Source: Peromyscus leucopus
Taxonomy: Eukaryota; Chordata; Mammalia; Rodentia; Cricetidae
DNA: 64,000 bases
Assembly (NCBI RefSeq): GCF_004664715.2
Contig: NC_051083.1
Location: 98,485,661 to 98,549,660, forward strand
Direction of reading: 5' to 3'
Below, piece after piece: positions 34,801-46,319 of this stretch. Numbering within the stretch: position 1 is the first letter of the stretch; every line of letters begins with the position of its first letter. The notes below the pieces were generated by a model. It did not search any database. It saw nothing but the letters and a program-made list of their open reading frames with translations, and was not told where the DNA came from. Position numbers and translations under genes: made by a program.

Positions 34801-34859
34801 ACAAGAAGAGAAGTGGCAGAAGGAAAGAAGAAACAGAAAATGAATAACATAGATTTAAA

Positions 34860-35035
34860 ATGTGTATGTGTATATATATACTTGTAAATGTTTATACTAT
34901 ATTATATATAAACATATAACATAATATAAATACATAATATAATTTAAATACATGATTATATATAATATAAATGCATACAATATATAGTATAAAGAAAGTA
35001 TAACTATGTATAGTAAAGTATATATAAAATTGTGA
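34860..35035. repeat. AT-rich low-complexity tract
   Basis: Almost pure A/T with many TATA and ATAT steps, and short inverted repeats such as 'tatatataaacatata'. Confidence 0.85.
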
Positions 35036-35184
35036 GTGCTGAGGACTTCTGGGTAATTTTCCAGAACAGGCAGACAATTCAGGCTATCTGACTGAGAAAA
35101 TACAATATTTAGAGACAGGGTATTTTCCTTCCCTTGGGAGCCTACTTTTTGAGATGATAGCAAGATATAGTTAACTCTTTTAGA

Positions 35185-35385
35185 ATTTTAATTGATTGTT
35201 TATTTATCTGACAATTATTTATTTATTTATTTTACTTATTTATTTATTCATTTATTGCAGTAGAGGTCAGAGGACAAGAGTGGGTTCTCTTTTCCTATCT
35301 TGTGAAGCTTGGGGCTGGAACTCAGGTTCACAGTTCTGATGGCAAGATACTTCACCTGGTGAATCACCTCTCAGACCCAAGTTCT
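35185..35385 (-). mobile_element. B3 SINE, antisense, with (TTTA)n tail
   Basis: A (TTTA)n run at 35208-35255 is the reverse complement of an expanded A-rich tail. 'agtagaggtcagaggacaa' and 'ggtgaatcacctctcagac' follow as B3 body and head. Confidence 0.8.
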
Positions 35386-35411
35386 AGGCAACTCTTGATT
35401 TAAAATGAGCA

Positions 35412-35585
35412 CGAGGGGCTGACAAGATGGCTCAGCAATTAAAAGCACTGAATATTCTACCAGAAAACTGGGGTTCAAGTCCAAGCATCTACACGGCAGC
35501 TCGCAACTATCTCTAATGACAATGCAAGAAGATCTAACACCCTCTTCTTACCTCTGCAGACACCAGACATGGAAATTTTCACGAA
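35412..35585 (+). mobile_element. B2 SINE, sense
   Basis: 'gaggggctgacaagatggct' is the head, 'ctggggttcaagtccaagc' the B box, and 'cctctgcagacaccagaca' the body. Confidence 0.85.
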
Positions 35586-35885
35586 CTGGGACACTAAATC
35601 TTCTACAGAATGATGTTTAAATACAGGAATGAATAGTCCACAAGAAATAAATAATTTCTTTGCTCTGAATAAATTTGGGAAATACTACATTAAACAATGT
35701 AAATATTTTAATCTGTGGGACATTTCAGAACATTTTGATTTATGAATACACATTGAATGTCACAACATGAGTAATAAATTAGTCAAAGATTCTCGAGCTT
35801 ATTTTATCCCATGACATTTCATATCTATTGACATTTCCTAGAATTAATAATTTGTGAGAATCTTTGAGAAATGTTGTCTTAGAGC

Positions 35886-35988
35886 TCAGTGTGGTGGTCC
35901 ACACCAGGAATCCTAGCATTTAGGGGGCTGAGACAAGAAGATGGTGACTTAGAAGTCAATTTGAGGTACTTTCTTACCAGCTTAACAC
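35886..35988 (+). mobile_element. B1 SINE, sense, 3'-truncated
   Basis: 'cagtgtggtggtccacacc' and 'gggggctgagacaagaaga' are B1 sense blocks. Confidence 0.75.
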
Positions 35989-36496
35989 TTATAAGTCCTC
36001 TCTTAAGGCAAGTTATTAGGAACATCTCCAAATGTGGGAAGCCTGATCATTTGCTTTTTCTTTATATCAAAAACAATACTTTCTTCTTAAGTCAATGCCC
36101 CTGATCATTCCCTTTTTCATCCTTTCAGATTAATGTTCAGGACCACTCTTCATCAAACATCTGTTACATATATCTGTTACATTGAAGTGGATGGATGCAA
36201 ACATAAAATGAATAAATAAAAATAAGTGAAATACTATATAAGGCAAATGTCCTTTGATGAGGGTGAAGCAATAATCTCGTTTGAGATAAACTACTCTTCA
36301 TGGAGCCTTCTTTCTCACTGCTGTGCAATAAATATAGTCCTTAGAGGTTGTTCGTTTTCCCATTTAAATACATGTCATGAGAATTTCCCTATCACTTAGA
36401 TTGCTTTACTATTGTCTTGCATTGAAATTACTTCTAGTCCTTTCTGATCATAAATATCTTATTTGTTTTCCAAGATTTGTTTTCCTTGCTTTAAAG

Positions 36497-36722
36497 GAGT
36501 GATTCTCCATCTATGGGTTGTGACCTCTTTGGTAGGGGAATGACCTTTTCACAAGGGTTGCATATGAGATAGCCGGCATATCATATATTTATATTATGAT
36601 TCAGAACAGTAGCAAAATTACAGCTATGAAGCAGCAATGAAATAATTTTATGTTTGGGGTTCACCACAACATGAGGAACTGTATTAAAGCATCACAGATT
36701 TAGGAAGCTTGAAAGCCACTAC
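36497..36722 (-). mobile_element. URR1 hAT-Charlie element, near full length
   Basis: It opens 'gtgattctccatctatggg' and closes 'ttgaaagccactac', the two terminal inverted repeats. Inside are 'cacaagggttgcatatgag' and 'caaaattacagctatgaag'. An imperfect 8-bp duplication ('ctttaaag' / 'acttaaag') flanks it, as expected for hAT elements. It is non-autonomous: no transposase sequence is present. Confidence 0.88.
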
Positions 36723-36819
36723 TTAAAGCATCATCTTCTTTCATATTGAGGTTTATTTTATGTGTATTTATCTTTTGTCCTAAAGCAGGGAGTGATTTAT
36801 AATTAGCATAATCCTGACC

Positions 36820-36930
36820 ACAGAATTGATGCACATCTGTAATTCCAGATAAATGGGTGATTGAATCAAGAGGACTGTGTGTTTGGGGCTAGCCTGTGAA
36901 ACATGACAAGCCCACATCTAAAAAACTATT
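36820..36930 (+). mobile_element. B1-like SINE, old
   Basis: 'gatgcacatctgtaattcc' and 'ggggctagcctgtgaaaca' are diverged B1 blocks. Confidence 0.6.
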
Positions 36931-36934
36931 AATT

Positions 36935-36990
36935 ATGTCTGATGTAGTGGTACATGCTTGTAATTCTAGCTCATGTGAAATGAAGGTGGG
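36935..36990 (+). mobile_element. B1 SINE, left half (split by LTR)
   Basis: 'tgatgtagtggtacatgct' and 'gtaattctagctcatgtg' are the B1 5' half. The right half resumes at 37342. Confidence 0.75.
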
Positions 36991-37341
36991 TGTGGAAGGC
37001 CAGCTCTCACCTTTTCCATGGTTCCTATGAGGAGGAGAGAGGGATAAGAAAATACTAAATAGGATAGCAAAGAGGAGAAAGACAGAGACACAGGATAGCT
37101 TAAGGAGGAACTGGGTCAATACTCAATGGCCTTTTCCGTTTATTCAAAAGGGTTTTTATAACAATGCCAAGGGGAGAGGCAAAAGACCTCCCCCTTGCAA
37201 GATCAAAGCACACCGTACAGCCAAATGCAGACCCTTCCAAACACCTGGTAACCATGCCCGTGGTCAAATCATCCCCTTACGCAGCCCTGCTGGATAACGT
37301 AAGCTCAGATTCTCTGATCCTGAGTAATTTGGGCCTCCACA
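36991..37341 (-). mobile_element. ERVK/IAP-like solo LTR (family B) with perfect 6-bp TSD
   Basis: The 351-bp element has TG...CA ends and sits between 6-bp copies of 'ggtggg' (36985-36990 and 37342-37347). On the minus strand a TATA-like 'ttataaaaac' lies just upstream of 'gaataaac', the compact promoter/poly(A)-signal arrangement typical of IAP-type LTRs. It interrupts a B1, so it is younger than that B1. No internal ERV genes adjoin it. Confidence 0.9.
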
Positions 37342-37390
37342 GGTGGGAGGATTTTAAGTCTGGTGCCAGCTTGGCTACATAGGAAGTTAA
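37342..37390 (+). mobile_element. B1 SINE, right half (split by LTR)
   Basis: 'gtgggaggattttaagtct' and 'cagcttggctacataggaa' continue the B1 begun at 36935. Confidence 0.75.
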
Positions 37391-37434
37391 GGCCAATGTG
37401 GGGTATGTAGTTACAAGTTAGATTTTGTGTTTTT

Positions 37435-37610
37435 TTTCTGTTTGTTTGTTAGTTTGTTTGTTTTGGAGACAGGGTCTGACTCTATAACCTCAGCTGGCCT
37501 GGAGCTTGCCTCGTAGGCCAGGATAGGCTTCTGCACAAATGTGCTTGGTTCTGCCTCCAGAGTGCTGAGGCTAAGCCTTTAGCCTCCATGTGCCACCATG
37601 CTCATCAGAC
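37435..37610 (-). mobile_element. B1 SINE, antisense, with (TTTG)n tail
   Basis: A (GTTT)n run leads into 'ttggagacagggtctgact', followed by 'ctggcctggagcttgcctc' and 'ccatgtgccaccatgctca'. Confidence 0.85.
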
Positions 37611-37629
37611 TCTTGTCTTATAAAATAGT

Positions 37630-37835
37630 TTTAGATTTTTTTATTATTTTATGTGTAAGAGTGTTTCGCCTGCATGTATATATATGTACTATGTGTGCTC
37701 CTGGTGCATGTGGAAGTCAGAAGAAGGTGCTGGGTTCCCTGGAACTGCATTCATGGATGGCTGAGAGATGTGAGTTCTGGAAGTAGAACCTGGGCACCAA
37801 GTGCTCTGATCCACCGAGCTGCCCTTCAGCCACAA
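37630..37835 (-). mobile_element. B2 SINE, antisense
   Basis: 'tggtgcatgtggaagtcag', 'gttccctggaactgcattc' and 'gatccaccgagctgccctt' run from B2 tail to head. Confidence 0.85.
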
Positions 37836-37914
37836 TTTTGTCTTTTACAAAAGGTAAATATCCTATCAACTCAAATCTAATTTTGCAATGTTCAAGATTA
37901 AAAAGGATAAATTT

Positions 37915-38055
37915 AAACTAGGTGAGGTGGTGCATGCGTTTAGTCGCAACTCTCAGGAAGAAGAGACAAGGAGATCTCTTTAAATCAATAGAGAGAGTTC
38001 CAGGACAGCTGAGACTACATAGTGACATAGTGAGCCTCTGTCTTAAAATAATGAA
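37915..38055 (+). mobile_element. B1 SINE, sense
   Basis: 'taggtgaggtggtgcatgc' to 'gagcctctgtcttaaaata' spans a diverged B1. Confidence 0.75.
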
Positions 38056-38139
38056 ATAAATGAAAAGGATTAACTTTTTACTTGTCTTATTAGGTTTTTG
38101 TTGTTGTTGTTAGTGGTGGGTTTTTATAGGGTTTTTTTT

Positions 38140-38245
38140 TGTTTGTTTGTTTGTTTTTTGAAACAGAGTCTCACTATGTAGACCAGGTTGGAGGACTTCT
38201 ACTCACAGAGATCTACCTACTCATGTCACCATGTCTGGCTTATTA
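38140..38245 (-). mobile_element. B1 SINE, antisense
   Basis: A (GTTT)n tail, then 'gaaacagagtctcactatg' and 'atgtcaccatgtctggctt'. Confidence 0.8.
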
Positions 38246-38384
38246 TGTTGTTTTTTTTTTATCCTTTTTACCAGTTCATCTTTTGATGTGTAGAAGACAT
38301 ACATAGATTAAATGAAGTAAAACATTTAAAAATTAGTGTACATTCAAAAATGTGTTTCATATAAATTTTAAAATTTGTTTGTTT

Positions 38385-38640
38385 GGTTGGTATTATTTTA
38401 GGCAGAATCTCCTTATATAACCCATGTTGATCTAGAATTCATGATCCTCCTACCTTACCATTCTGAGAGTTCTGTGATTTCAGGCATCATCATGCTCAAC
38501 TCAATTTTAAAAATTAAGTAACATAACACTTGTGATATTTTCTCTAAGATGGGGTCTTTCTCTATTGTTCAGACCAAGCTTGTAACTTGCTGTGCAGCCC
38601 AGGAAGGTCCTGGGCTCAGTAGCCTATCTCAGGTTCCTCA
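38385..38640 (-). mobile_element. Two old B1-like SINEs, antisense
   Basis: 38395-38500 carries 'cctacctta'-type and 'tgtgatttcaggcatcatc' motifs. 38540-38640 carries 'gatggggtctttctctatt' and 'cctgggctcagtagcctat'. Confidence 0.6.
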
Positions 38641-38649
38641 AGTTTTACA

Positions 38650-39245
38650 ATTTTAATAAAAGAAGCTGCATTGCCTCTTGACAGAATGATGTAGGGCACA
38701 TTGTTTTCACTATCAGCTCCCCTTGTAAACAACACATTTTAAGTTCCATTAGCATGACTCATTCAAACAGACCATTAAGTCGATATTCTAGCCTAACAAC
38801 TGAGTAGTCAAAACTTTTTTCACAGCTGAAAGTCAGCATGTTATATATATATTATATTAGAATAAAACCTCTATTGACCTGTATCTAACTAACCTGAATT
38901 CTCAATTAAAGGTTTTTTTCCCTTCCCCTGTTCAAAGTTTAAAAAGATCAAGACAATTTTATAACCAGTATAGTTTATGGTAATCATAGGTTGTCTCAAT
39001 GAGTAGGCTTATTTGTTGGATCTTGACAGAAAGTCTATAGCTCCCATAGCACCCAATTACTCGAAATTTTGCTTGCTGTTAGTTTTTGTTTTAAAGAATA
39101 CAAAAATACAACTGTAGTTGAAATGGGAATTATATAATAATGAATAAATTATACTTTACTAATAAAGAATTTACCAGGTATTTCTCAAAATAAAAGTTTA
39201 CTGAGAAACACATAAAAGGTCAGTTATGATGAGGCAGGAGTATAT
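38650..39245. other. AT-rich, nothing recognised
   Basis: No repeat, RNA or coding similarity is visible. Confidence 0.4.
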
Positions 39246-39252
39246 TGAAGAC

Positions 39253-39608
39253 TGTAGTGGTTTGAAAATGTCCCCCAAAGAGAGTGGCACTATTTGGAGG
39301 TATGGCCTTGTTGGAGTAGGTTTGGTTTGTTAGAGGAAGTGTGTCACTGTGGGGGTGGGCGTTGAGATCTCTTTTCTCAGGCTTCCCTCACTGTGACTGT
39401 CAGTCAACTTCCTGTTGCCTGCATATGAAGATGTAAAGACTCTCAGTTCCAGCACCATGTCTGCCTGCATGCTGCCATGCTCCCCTCCATGCTGGTAATG
39501 GACTGAATCTCTGAAACTGTAAATGAGCCCCTTCAATTAATTGTTTCCCTTATAAGAGTTGCCATGGTCATGGTGTCTCTTCACAGCAACAGAAACCCTA
39601 AGAAAACG
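39253..39608 (+). mobile_element. MT-type MaLR LTR
   Basis: It starts 'tgtagtggtttgaaaatg' and contains 'tatggccttgttggagtag', 'gtcactgtgggggtgggcg', 'ccagcaccatgtctgcctg', 'gtaatggactgaatctctg' and 'ataagagttgccatggtca', in the order of rodent MT LTRs (ERVL-MaLR). No internal region follows, so it is solo. MT LTRs are known in other rodents as oocyte promoters; activity of this copy is unknown. Confidence 0.93.
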
Positions 39609-39734
39609 ACCAAGAGAAACACAGTGGACAACGGTAGCAGACTACTTACCACTACCACAGAGCAGATCCTCATTGTGTGATAAGGAAAACATTTTGATAT
39701 GGCAATGAAGGGAAGGCTAGAAGGTGTTTTAAAA

Positions 39735-39862
39735 AATGAGTTACACAGTGGTACACATCTGTAATTCCAGTGCACAAGAGGTAAAGACAAGGGGATTGGT
39801 AGTTCCAGGCCAGCTAGGGCTATATAACAGACCTTGTCTCAGCAAACAGGCAAACAGACATA
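39735..39862 (+). mobile_element. B1 SINE, sense
   Basis: 'cacagtggtacacatctgt' to 'cagaccttgtctcagcaaa' spans a B1 with an old tail. Confidence 0.8.
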
Positions 39863-39899
39863 GAGGCAAGAAAATTGTCAGAAATTCAATGCCAACCTT

Positions 39900-41940
39900 G
39901 TTTACATAGTGAGTTTCAAGCTGGCCAAAATTACATAGGACCTTATTTCAAAAATAACAACAAAAACAAACACAGAAGAACTTTCCATCCAACCAATCTA
40001 ACGAAGCCCAATATAATTTATTCCACATTTTTTAATGTCAGTCTTATACTCACCATCAACATTTAGAGGTGGAAGACATGAGTTCTGGCTTATAGACTGG
40101 ACCTCAAGTCCACTCAGAAAGTGGTTGGTTACTCCCACAATATTTATGCTACTATTTTACCAGTGGGCATATCTTTCCAGGCCAGTTGTTATTGTAGCTC
40201 TCATGATCTACAGATGGGTAAGGTTGATGAGTATTTTACTCCCCTAATAGCATACATAGAACCATCCAGCACTATGGTACGAGGTTGGTACCAGCTTGAT
40301 TTCTCCATGTCCTGTATTTCAAGTATAGGTTATCTTCAGCACCAGAGACTTTCTATAAAGTTATAGACGGTAACCAAGAACAATGGCAATTGTCTAATAT
40401 ATTTATAGGTCTGTGGGATCCCATTGTTCAATACTTTGAAAAGAGGTAATCCATACCCACCCCTGGGTTTTTTATTGGATATTCTCTGATGTCTGGGAGA
40501 GATTTGTTCCTCATTGTGGTGTAACTTCATTCGGCCCCCTTTTCATATGTATGTATACATATTTCAAGAAGCTTCTACAATAGTAGGCATTTTCAAAAGA
40601 TTTTAGTGTAAGTTGTCCCTCCTCATATTCCCTCTTCTGTGGTACCCTCTTATCACTTATTCTGCACAGCTCTTCTCTCTCCATTATCCCAATTCTGATT
40701 TCTTAACAACTTTATCCTATCTCCTATCTTGAAATCCAAGCTTCTTACTACTTTCCTAAATTCTATGGGTACTCTAATTTAAACACACAAAAACATGGGA
40801 TCATTTTATGAGTTCAATTTTCATGTAGTCATTGACAGGCTAATCTTTTCTGTCTTGTTTCAATTTTAATGTATGTGCTGCCAAATGGAGAAGCACTTAA
40901 ATAAAACCTTTAACATGCTTATTTTTATATTTCCATGAGAATTGTAATTCCAAATTTTCTTGAATAGTGTATTTTCAAAAGAAAATATTAGTAACTGTAT
41001 GTTTTTTGTTGCATGGTATATCATTGTCTGAGTTTATATTATTAAACCTGCATTTATAGATAAGGAATGAATTATAAGAGACATGTTTAAATTATCATCA
41101 TAATGATGAATTTGTTTTCATTCTAGTCCAGCAAACAGATAATAAAAGAAGCAATAAAAATAGGTGTTTAGTTAGGTTTATATTGATAAATACTATAGAA
41201 GAAATTATGCAAGGAAGTGTCATAGAACCTGAGGATGGATAGGATGAGGTGGAATTATAATTACATAAGGATTTCATAGGAAGCCTGTGATGAAAAACTT
41301 TGCTACAACTAACATCAAACAATGTATCCTTATTTTGGTTAGTAACAAGGCCCTCAAAGTTATAGGAAGGGATAATCCACATTAATTCTGTGAATACTCT
41401 TTGATGGATCATGCATTACTTGACTATTTTTATCAGTGGAAAGGGCTGGCTAGTCATTTTTATCTCATCTTGTATTTCCCTTGTGGGAAAATCTACCCCA
41501 ACAGTATTCCCTGCCTTCTGGCCAGTATCTTATCTTCATTTAATGCAAACTGGTGGTTTGCTTTCAACCAATGTTGTAGTGAAAAAAAAAAAAAAAACTT
41601 CTATCTTCGCTGGGTTCAAAGATAGGATTATAAGCTTTTTGAAAAAGTTGAAGGTTAGGAAAGTTTTATTTTGTACCAGAAATTTCTCTGAAGTATTGGG
41701 ATCTCTTCCAGAACAAATGAATAAATTGAAAAGTATGTGCTAAACTTCGTCTTCCAATGAAAGACACTATATTCAATTCAGTGTCATCGTAGGGAATATA
41801 AAAGGGGAAAGTAGTATAGAAAATATATTTAACTTAGACTGGATAGGAACTGAAGTTATTTGAAAAAAATTAGAATGATTTCAGTCCTTCCATGTTTCAA
41901 GGGATGTATGCAGCTTTTCATTTTATGCCTTTTTAATTCA
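39900..41940. other. Repeat-poor block, nothing recognised
   Basis: About 2 kb with no transposon I can name, apart from a 16-A run at 41582-41597. Plus frame 41411-41743 and minus frame 41098-41412 show no domain. Confidence 0.4.
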
Positions 41941-41961
41941 GAAAGATAAAGAAAAACTTAA

Positions 41962-42441
41962 ACACCAGGCAGAGCTTCAGAAGTCCAGCAGGAGATGGAG
42001 AGGAGGGATTTTATGAGCAAGTGCATCAGGATCATGATGGAAAAGCCTGAGGAAATGACCAAACCAAACTAGTGGGAATTCATGAAAGTTGGATCAATAG
42101 CTGTGGAGCCTGCATGGGACTGGACTAGGCCCTGTGCATGATGTGTAGCTTGATCTTCTTGGGGGGGGGGGCCCAGGCGGTAGGATCAGAATCCATCCCT
42201 GGTGCATGAGGTGGCTTTTTGGAATCCACTACCTATGGTGGGACACCTCATGCAGCTGTGAGGCAGGGGAAGGGCTTGGACTTGCCTCTTCTCTATGTGC
42301 CTCCCTATGGGAGGCCTTGCCTTCTTGTGTGGGGTGGGGTGGGATTGGGGGAAGGCTGAGGGGGCAGGAAGAGGGAAGAGGGAGATCTTTGATTGGTGTG
42401 TAAAATGAATGAAAAAAATTTCTTAATAAAAAATTAATAAA
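41962..42441 (+). mobile_element. 5'-truncated L1 3'UTR with 14-bp TSD
   Basis: Sense Lx 3'UTR from 'aggagggattttatgagca' through 'ccctggtgcatgaggtggc' and 'gggaggccttgccttcttg' to an A-rich tail. The perfect duplication 'aaagaaaaacttaa' flanks it at 41948-41961 and 42442-42455. A run of 10 G at 42162-42171 marks its polypurine region. It is a recent, dead-on-arrival copy. Confidence 0.93.
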
Positions 42442-42459
42442 AAAGAAAAACTTAACAGA

Positions 42460-43445
42460 TCATTTTTTGTGTATCTTTTTTTAAAACAGTATCTACCCTC
42501 TTTTGGTGCTGATCGAGTGTCATTGCTTTCAGGAGTACTTTGGGGGCATCTTCTGAAACATTCTACTACTAAATCATGACTTCATAGCTGCAACCTAAGG
42601 AAATTGTTTTTATGTAGTTGTTCAACTTGCCGTATGAATATTAGATGAAGAATTAGTGAATAAACCCTCAATTAAAAAAATCAATCCAATGTATTTACAG
42701 AGAAATGAGGGAGGTCAGCTGTTAAGAAGTGTTTGCAAAGCAGTTTTTCATACAGATAGTCCATCCACATTGCGTCTTAAGCACTGAGACAATTTGCTGC
42801 TCATGGAGACTTCCTAGTGTCTGTACCATGGCTATGGTTTTTCTTTTGACAGTGTGTCGGTGACACTGCCTCACTCACCTATCTGCATTAAGTAACCAAT
42901 GCTGCTGTCAGGTACATTAAAGATGCTACTCTAAGTCTCTTCCTGAGTTCAGGTGTCTCTGATAAACAATGTCAAATCACTGGTTAGAGTTCTGCATAAT
43001 TAATCCAGAAAGGTAGCACTGTACTTTCGTTCTTTAGTTTGGCTTTTCGTATGTTAGCTTTGTTTTTCAGGTAAATAGTAAACCCCTTCTAAATGGGGAT
43101 TTTTACAGATAAGTTAATCTCTTATAGCTGTTGCTTTGTTGGTGAGGTTGTAAAAAATGCTGTAACAGAATTTATGGATTCACAAGCCGAGGAAAGGAAT
43201 GAAATAGTTTAGGAAAAAAATGTAAGTTTTGGAAGTCCCCCAGATATTCAAATGTATAATCTGGTAGGTCTAATGCATTAAATCATCACCAGTCATTGAC
43301 ATCTGTATTAGATTAATTGACCAAGAGAGTTTAATGAGAGTTCCTAGGTGAGAGTAAGTTACAGGGAAGAGCAAGTCTTGACCTGGTTTAGGAGGACGCT
43401 GGGAAACATGAACTATGTTAAGGGAATGCCAGAGAGGGTCTCCCA
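42460..43445. other. Repeat-poor block, nothing recognised
   Basis: No repeat, RNA or coding similarity is visible; a candidate for conservation testing. Confidence 0.4.
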
Positions 43446-43459
43446 GGAGGAGGGTTGAA

Positions 43460-43500
43460 CATGCATTTATTCAGCAAATATTTATTAGCTTTGGGACAAC
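43460..43500 (+). mobile_element. L2/MIR-like fragment
   Basis: 'catttattcagcaaatat' followed by 'ttattagctttggga' resembles the mammalian-wide 'tcaacaaatatttattgag' block. Confidence 0.45.
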
Positions 43501-43509
43501 TTAGGGTCC

Positions 43510-44390
43510 AAGAGTAGAATGAGGGGTAAGTGCTGGATGAAGAGAGACAAAAAAAACAATGTGAGATTAATTCTTTTGACAACCAAAGGTTGTGTTTTCT
43601 CCAAACATCTCTTCTTAGTTTGTTTTAGACGCTCTGGGAAATTTCCTTATCATTGTGTTTCCTGTCTGTTCCTAGTTCCTTTGCTTGTTCATTGACAGTA
43701 GGACTGAGAGTAGCCATGGAGAGCTTTGTCTTCTCTTTTTCCTCTTTATATCTACAGAAGATATTTATTTTATCCTTTATGTTGCCTTGACTGGGCTCTG
43801 GAGATTTGCATAAAGAAATGTGAAATAGTCATTTGCGATGAATAATGGACATTTCCTATAAATGTATTGAAAATATAAACTGTTTTGGTACAAGGGAAAA
43901 TTGCAATAAATTTATTTTAAAGGTTATAGTTATTTTATAATTGAAGAAATAATTGACACTTTCTTCTATAAAATAGAATAAATATCCCCATGGGCAGAGC
44001 AGAGTTGGTTTTATGGTCAGAGAAGAACCGAATGAAGAAGAAAAAAAAAAATCAGATTAGGTCATAGTAAAGTTCTTATTCTTGTAAAGTCAAGACAGTG
44101 AGACAGAACAGTAGAAAAATAACTGAGAGGCTAATATCATATTCTCTCAGATGAGGGCACAGGAGATATCATCATACTGGTGGAAAACAGCTGTTAGGAG
44201 CTTGACAGTTATCATATACTTAATTTCACAAAAGACCAGCCTAACAAATTAGTCTTGGTTTGGTCACATGGAATCTCACCACCAATGACTCCATTTTGAA
44301 TTTTAGTTTGGTTTGTTGGGGTCCAGTACATGATCCCAGCTCCAAATAACAGCCCACTGTGTTTTTATTTACTAGCTAATTATTTTAAAT
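43510..44390. other. No recognised feature
   Basis: AT-rich; a short A run at 44040-44051. Nothing identified. Confidence 0.4.
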
Positions 44391-44399
44391 TAATCCATT

Positions 44400-44492
44400 C
44401 CAGGCTAGGGCTATGACTCAGTTGGTACAGTGCCTGAGTCACATGCATGAAGCTCTGTGTTTGATTCCCAGCACTGACTGAAGGGAAAAAAA
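44400..44492 (+). mobile_element. ID SINE, sense
   Basis: 'gctagggctatgactcagtt' and 'tgtgtttgattcccagcac' are the ID core, followed by an A-rich tail. Confidence 0.85.
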
Positions 44493-44844
44493 ATCATCAA
44501 TCCTTCCTCTTGCTTCTCATGATGAAAAGAAATGGTTTGCTAGAGACTGAAACTTCAACAATGCTATCAGTTATCACACATTCTGAATTAAAAGGTTTCT
44601 AATACTCTCAGGTAAAGCTGTATTTCCCCCTCATTTGTTATTCCAAGTCTTTACAATAACATATTATCCTTTTAAAGTGAGGCAGTTTCTGTTTAAGCAA
44701 ATAGCCCTGGGCACTATTTTTTAGGTTTGTTTTTTAATTGTAAATGCAACTTCGATAGGAAAATGTTTGGCAATTCTATTGGCATTTAACATCAGCTGAT
44801 AGCATGGATTGATCCAAATAAAAATCTAAGCAACTCATTTTATT

Positions 44845-44995
44845 TATTACTTTTAGAAACAGTTTCACTAAGTAGCTCTGGCTGGCCTGCAACATGCTTA
44901 AATAGACCAGGCTGGCCTCAAACTCATAGAGTCCCCCCCCCACCTCTGCTTCCCGAGTGCTAGGATTAAAAGTGTAACACCACACACACACAGCC
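44845..44995 (-). mobile_element. B1 SINE, antisense
   Basis: 'gaaacagtttcactaagta', 'gaccaggctggcctcaaac' and 'cccgagtgctaggattaaa' are reverse-complement B1 blocks. A run of 9 C replaces part of the body at 44934-44942. Confidence 0.88.
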
Positions 44996-45059
44996 AACTC
45001 ATTTTCTTTTCTTTAAAGAATAAACCCCAAGTCACACAAAAATTTGGAAAATCAGATCT

Positions 45060-45665
45060 GGTGACTATGATTGTGTTGCCTTTCTGGAAATTTGACTACT
45101 CGGAATAGTTTGTATAGTTGGAACCAGACAGTGTTAGTCCGTTTGTTTACCATGCTTACTTTATTCATGACTCATTCATGATACAACATGTATTAATTAG
45201 GCTTATATTACTTTTCACAGTTCAATATTATTTCATGCTATGTATACAGAACATTTTATTTATCCATACATCTGCTGATGGAAGCCTGGGTTCTACTACC
45301 TTTAGATTATTTTGAATAATGCTGCTATGAATGTGCATGTATAATTATTTATGTGAGTGAGTCCCTGATTTCAATATTTTCTATAAATCTAGAAGTAGAA
45401 GATTCATATGCTGATTCTATATTTAACTTTTTGAGGAATCAGCAGCTGCAGTATTTTACATTGTTACCATGGACGTGCAAGGATTCCAGTTTTTTCTTAT
45501 CCTTGACAACACATATTTTACATTTTAAAGATTTTATCTGTCCCAACAGATTTGAAGGGCTTATGGTTGTGATTTGCATTTCCCCATGTCAAATGATTGT
45601 GAGCTTTTCCCGTGTGCTTATCAGCTGTTTGTGAATATTCTTTGGGAAAGCCAAGTGTTTTGCTC
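45060..45665 (-). mobile_element. Ancient L1M 3' end, antisense
   Basis: 'gaataatgctgctatgaat', 'tctagaagtagaagattca', 'ttgaggaatcagcagctgc' and 'gatttgcatttccccatgt' follow, in order, the reverse complement of ancient mammalian L1 3' sequence. The small open frames here are residual. Confidence 0.75.
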
Positions 45666-45669
45666 GTTA

Positions 45670-45815
45670 AATTTTTTTTTTTGAGATAAGGTTTCACTAT
45701 GTATCCCTGGCTGCTTTAGATTTATGGTGTAGACTAGGCTGGACTAAACCTAAGACAATTTCCCAGTCTCTGCCACAGCAGTCCTAGTATTATAGTTGCA
45801 AACCACCAAGATTTG
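45670..45815 (-). mobile_element. B1 SINE, antisense, old
   Basis: T run, then 'gagataaggtttcactatg' and 'gactaggctggactaaacc'. Confidence 0.75.
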
Positions 45816-45834
45816 TTAATTCTCTTTTAAAGGG

Positions 45835-46018
45835 ATACTTTTTATAATTTTTAATTCTGTGTACTTGTGTATTGGTGTGTGCTTGTGTAGGCCTCGGGAG
45901 CTGGATTTACAGGTGATTTTAAACCACCCCACAGCGATGCTTCAAACTGAACTCTGGTGCTCTGCAATAACAATACATGCTCTTAACCACTGAGCAATTT
46001 ATTTCAGCCCCATTTTCC
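45835..46018 (-). mobile_element. B2 SINE, antisense, old
   Basis: 'gggagctggatttacaggt', 'actgaactctggtgctctg' and 'gctcttaaccactgagcaa' are reverse-complement B2. Confidence 0.8.
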
Positions 46019-46079
46019 CCTCCCACCCCCTCCTCCTCCTGCCCCTTCTTTTCTTTCATTCTTTCTTTTGTTGTTGTTC

Positions 46080-46212
46080 TTAATGTTTGTTTGTTTGTTT
46101 GTGTTGAGGCAGGGTCTTTCTATGTAGTACTGGCTCTCCTGGACCTTGCTATGTAGACCAGGCTGGCCTTGAACTCACAGAGATTTTCCTGGTTCTGTCC
46201 ACATCCAGCCCT
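46080..46212 (-). mobile_element. B1 SINE, antisense
   Basis: A (TTTG)n tail, then 'gaggcagggtctttctatg', 'gaccaggctggccttgaac' and a truncated end at 'ccacatccagccctttt'. Confidence 0.8.
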
Positions 46213-46267
46213 TTTGCTCATTTAAATTTCAGTTTGGGTAAGTTAAAACCAGTTAAAGATTCCAGAG

Positions 46268-46312
46268 ACTGGGCTGGAGAGAGAGCTCAGACATTAAAGG
46301 CTAGGCTCACAA
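46268..46312 (+). mobile_element. B2 SINE head fragment
   Basis: 'gggctggagagagagctcag' is the B2 5' end; only about 40 bp remain. Confidence 0.7.
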
Positions 46313-46319
46313 CTGAAAA

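Noticed and set aside
17456..37341. Complete endogenous retrovirus between LTRs
   Set aside because: The LTRs belong to different families, differ in orientation and have their own TSDs; no gag, pol or env similarity lies between them.
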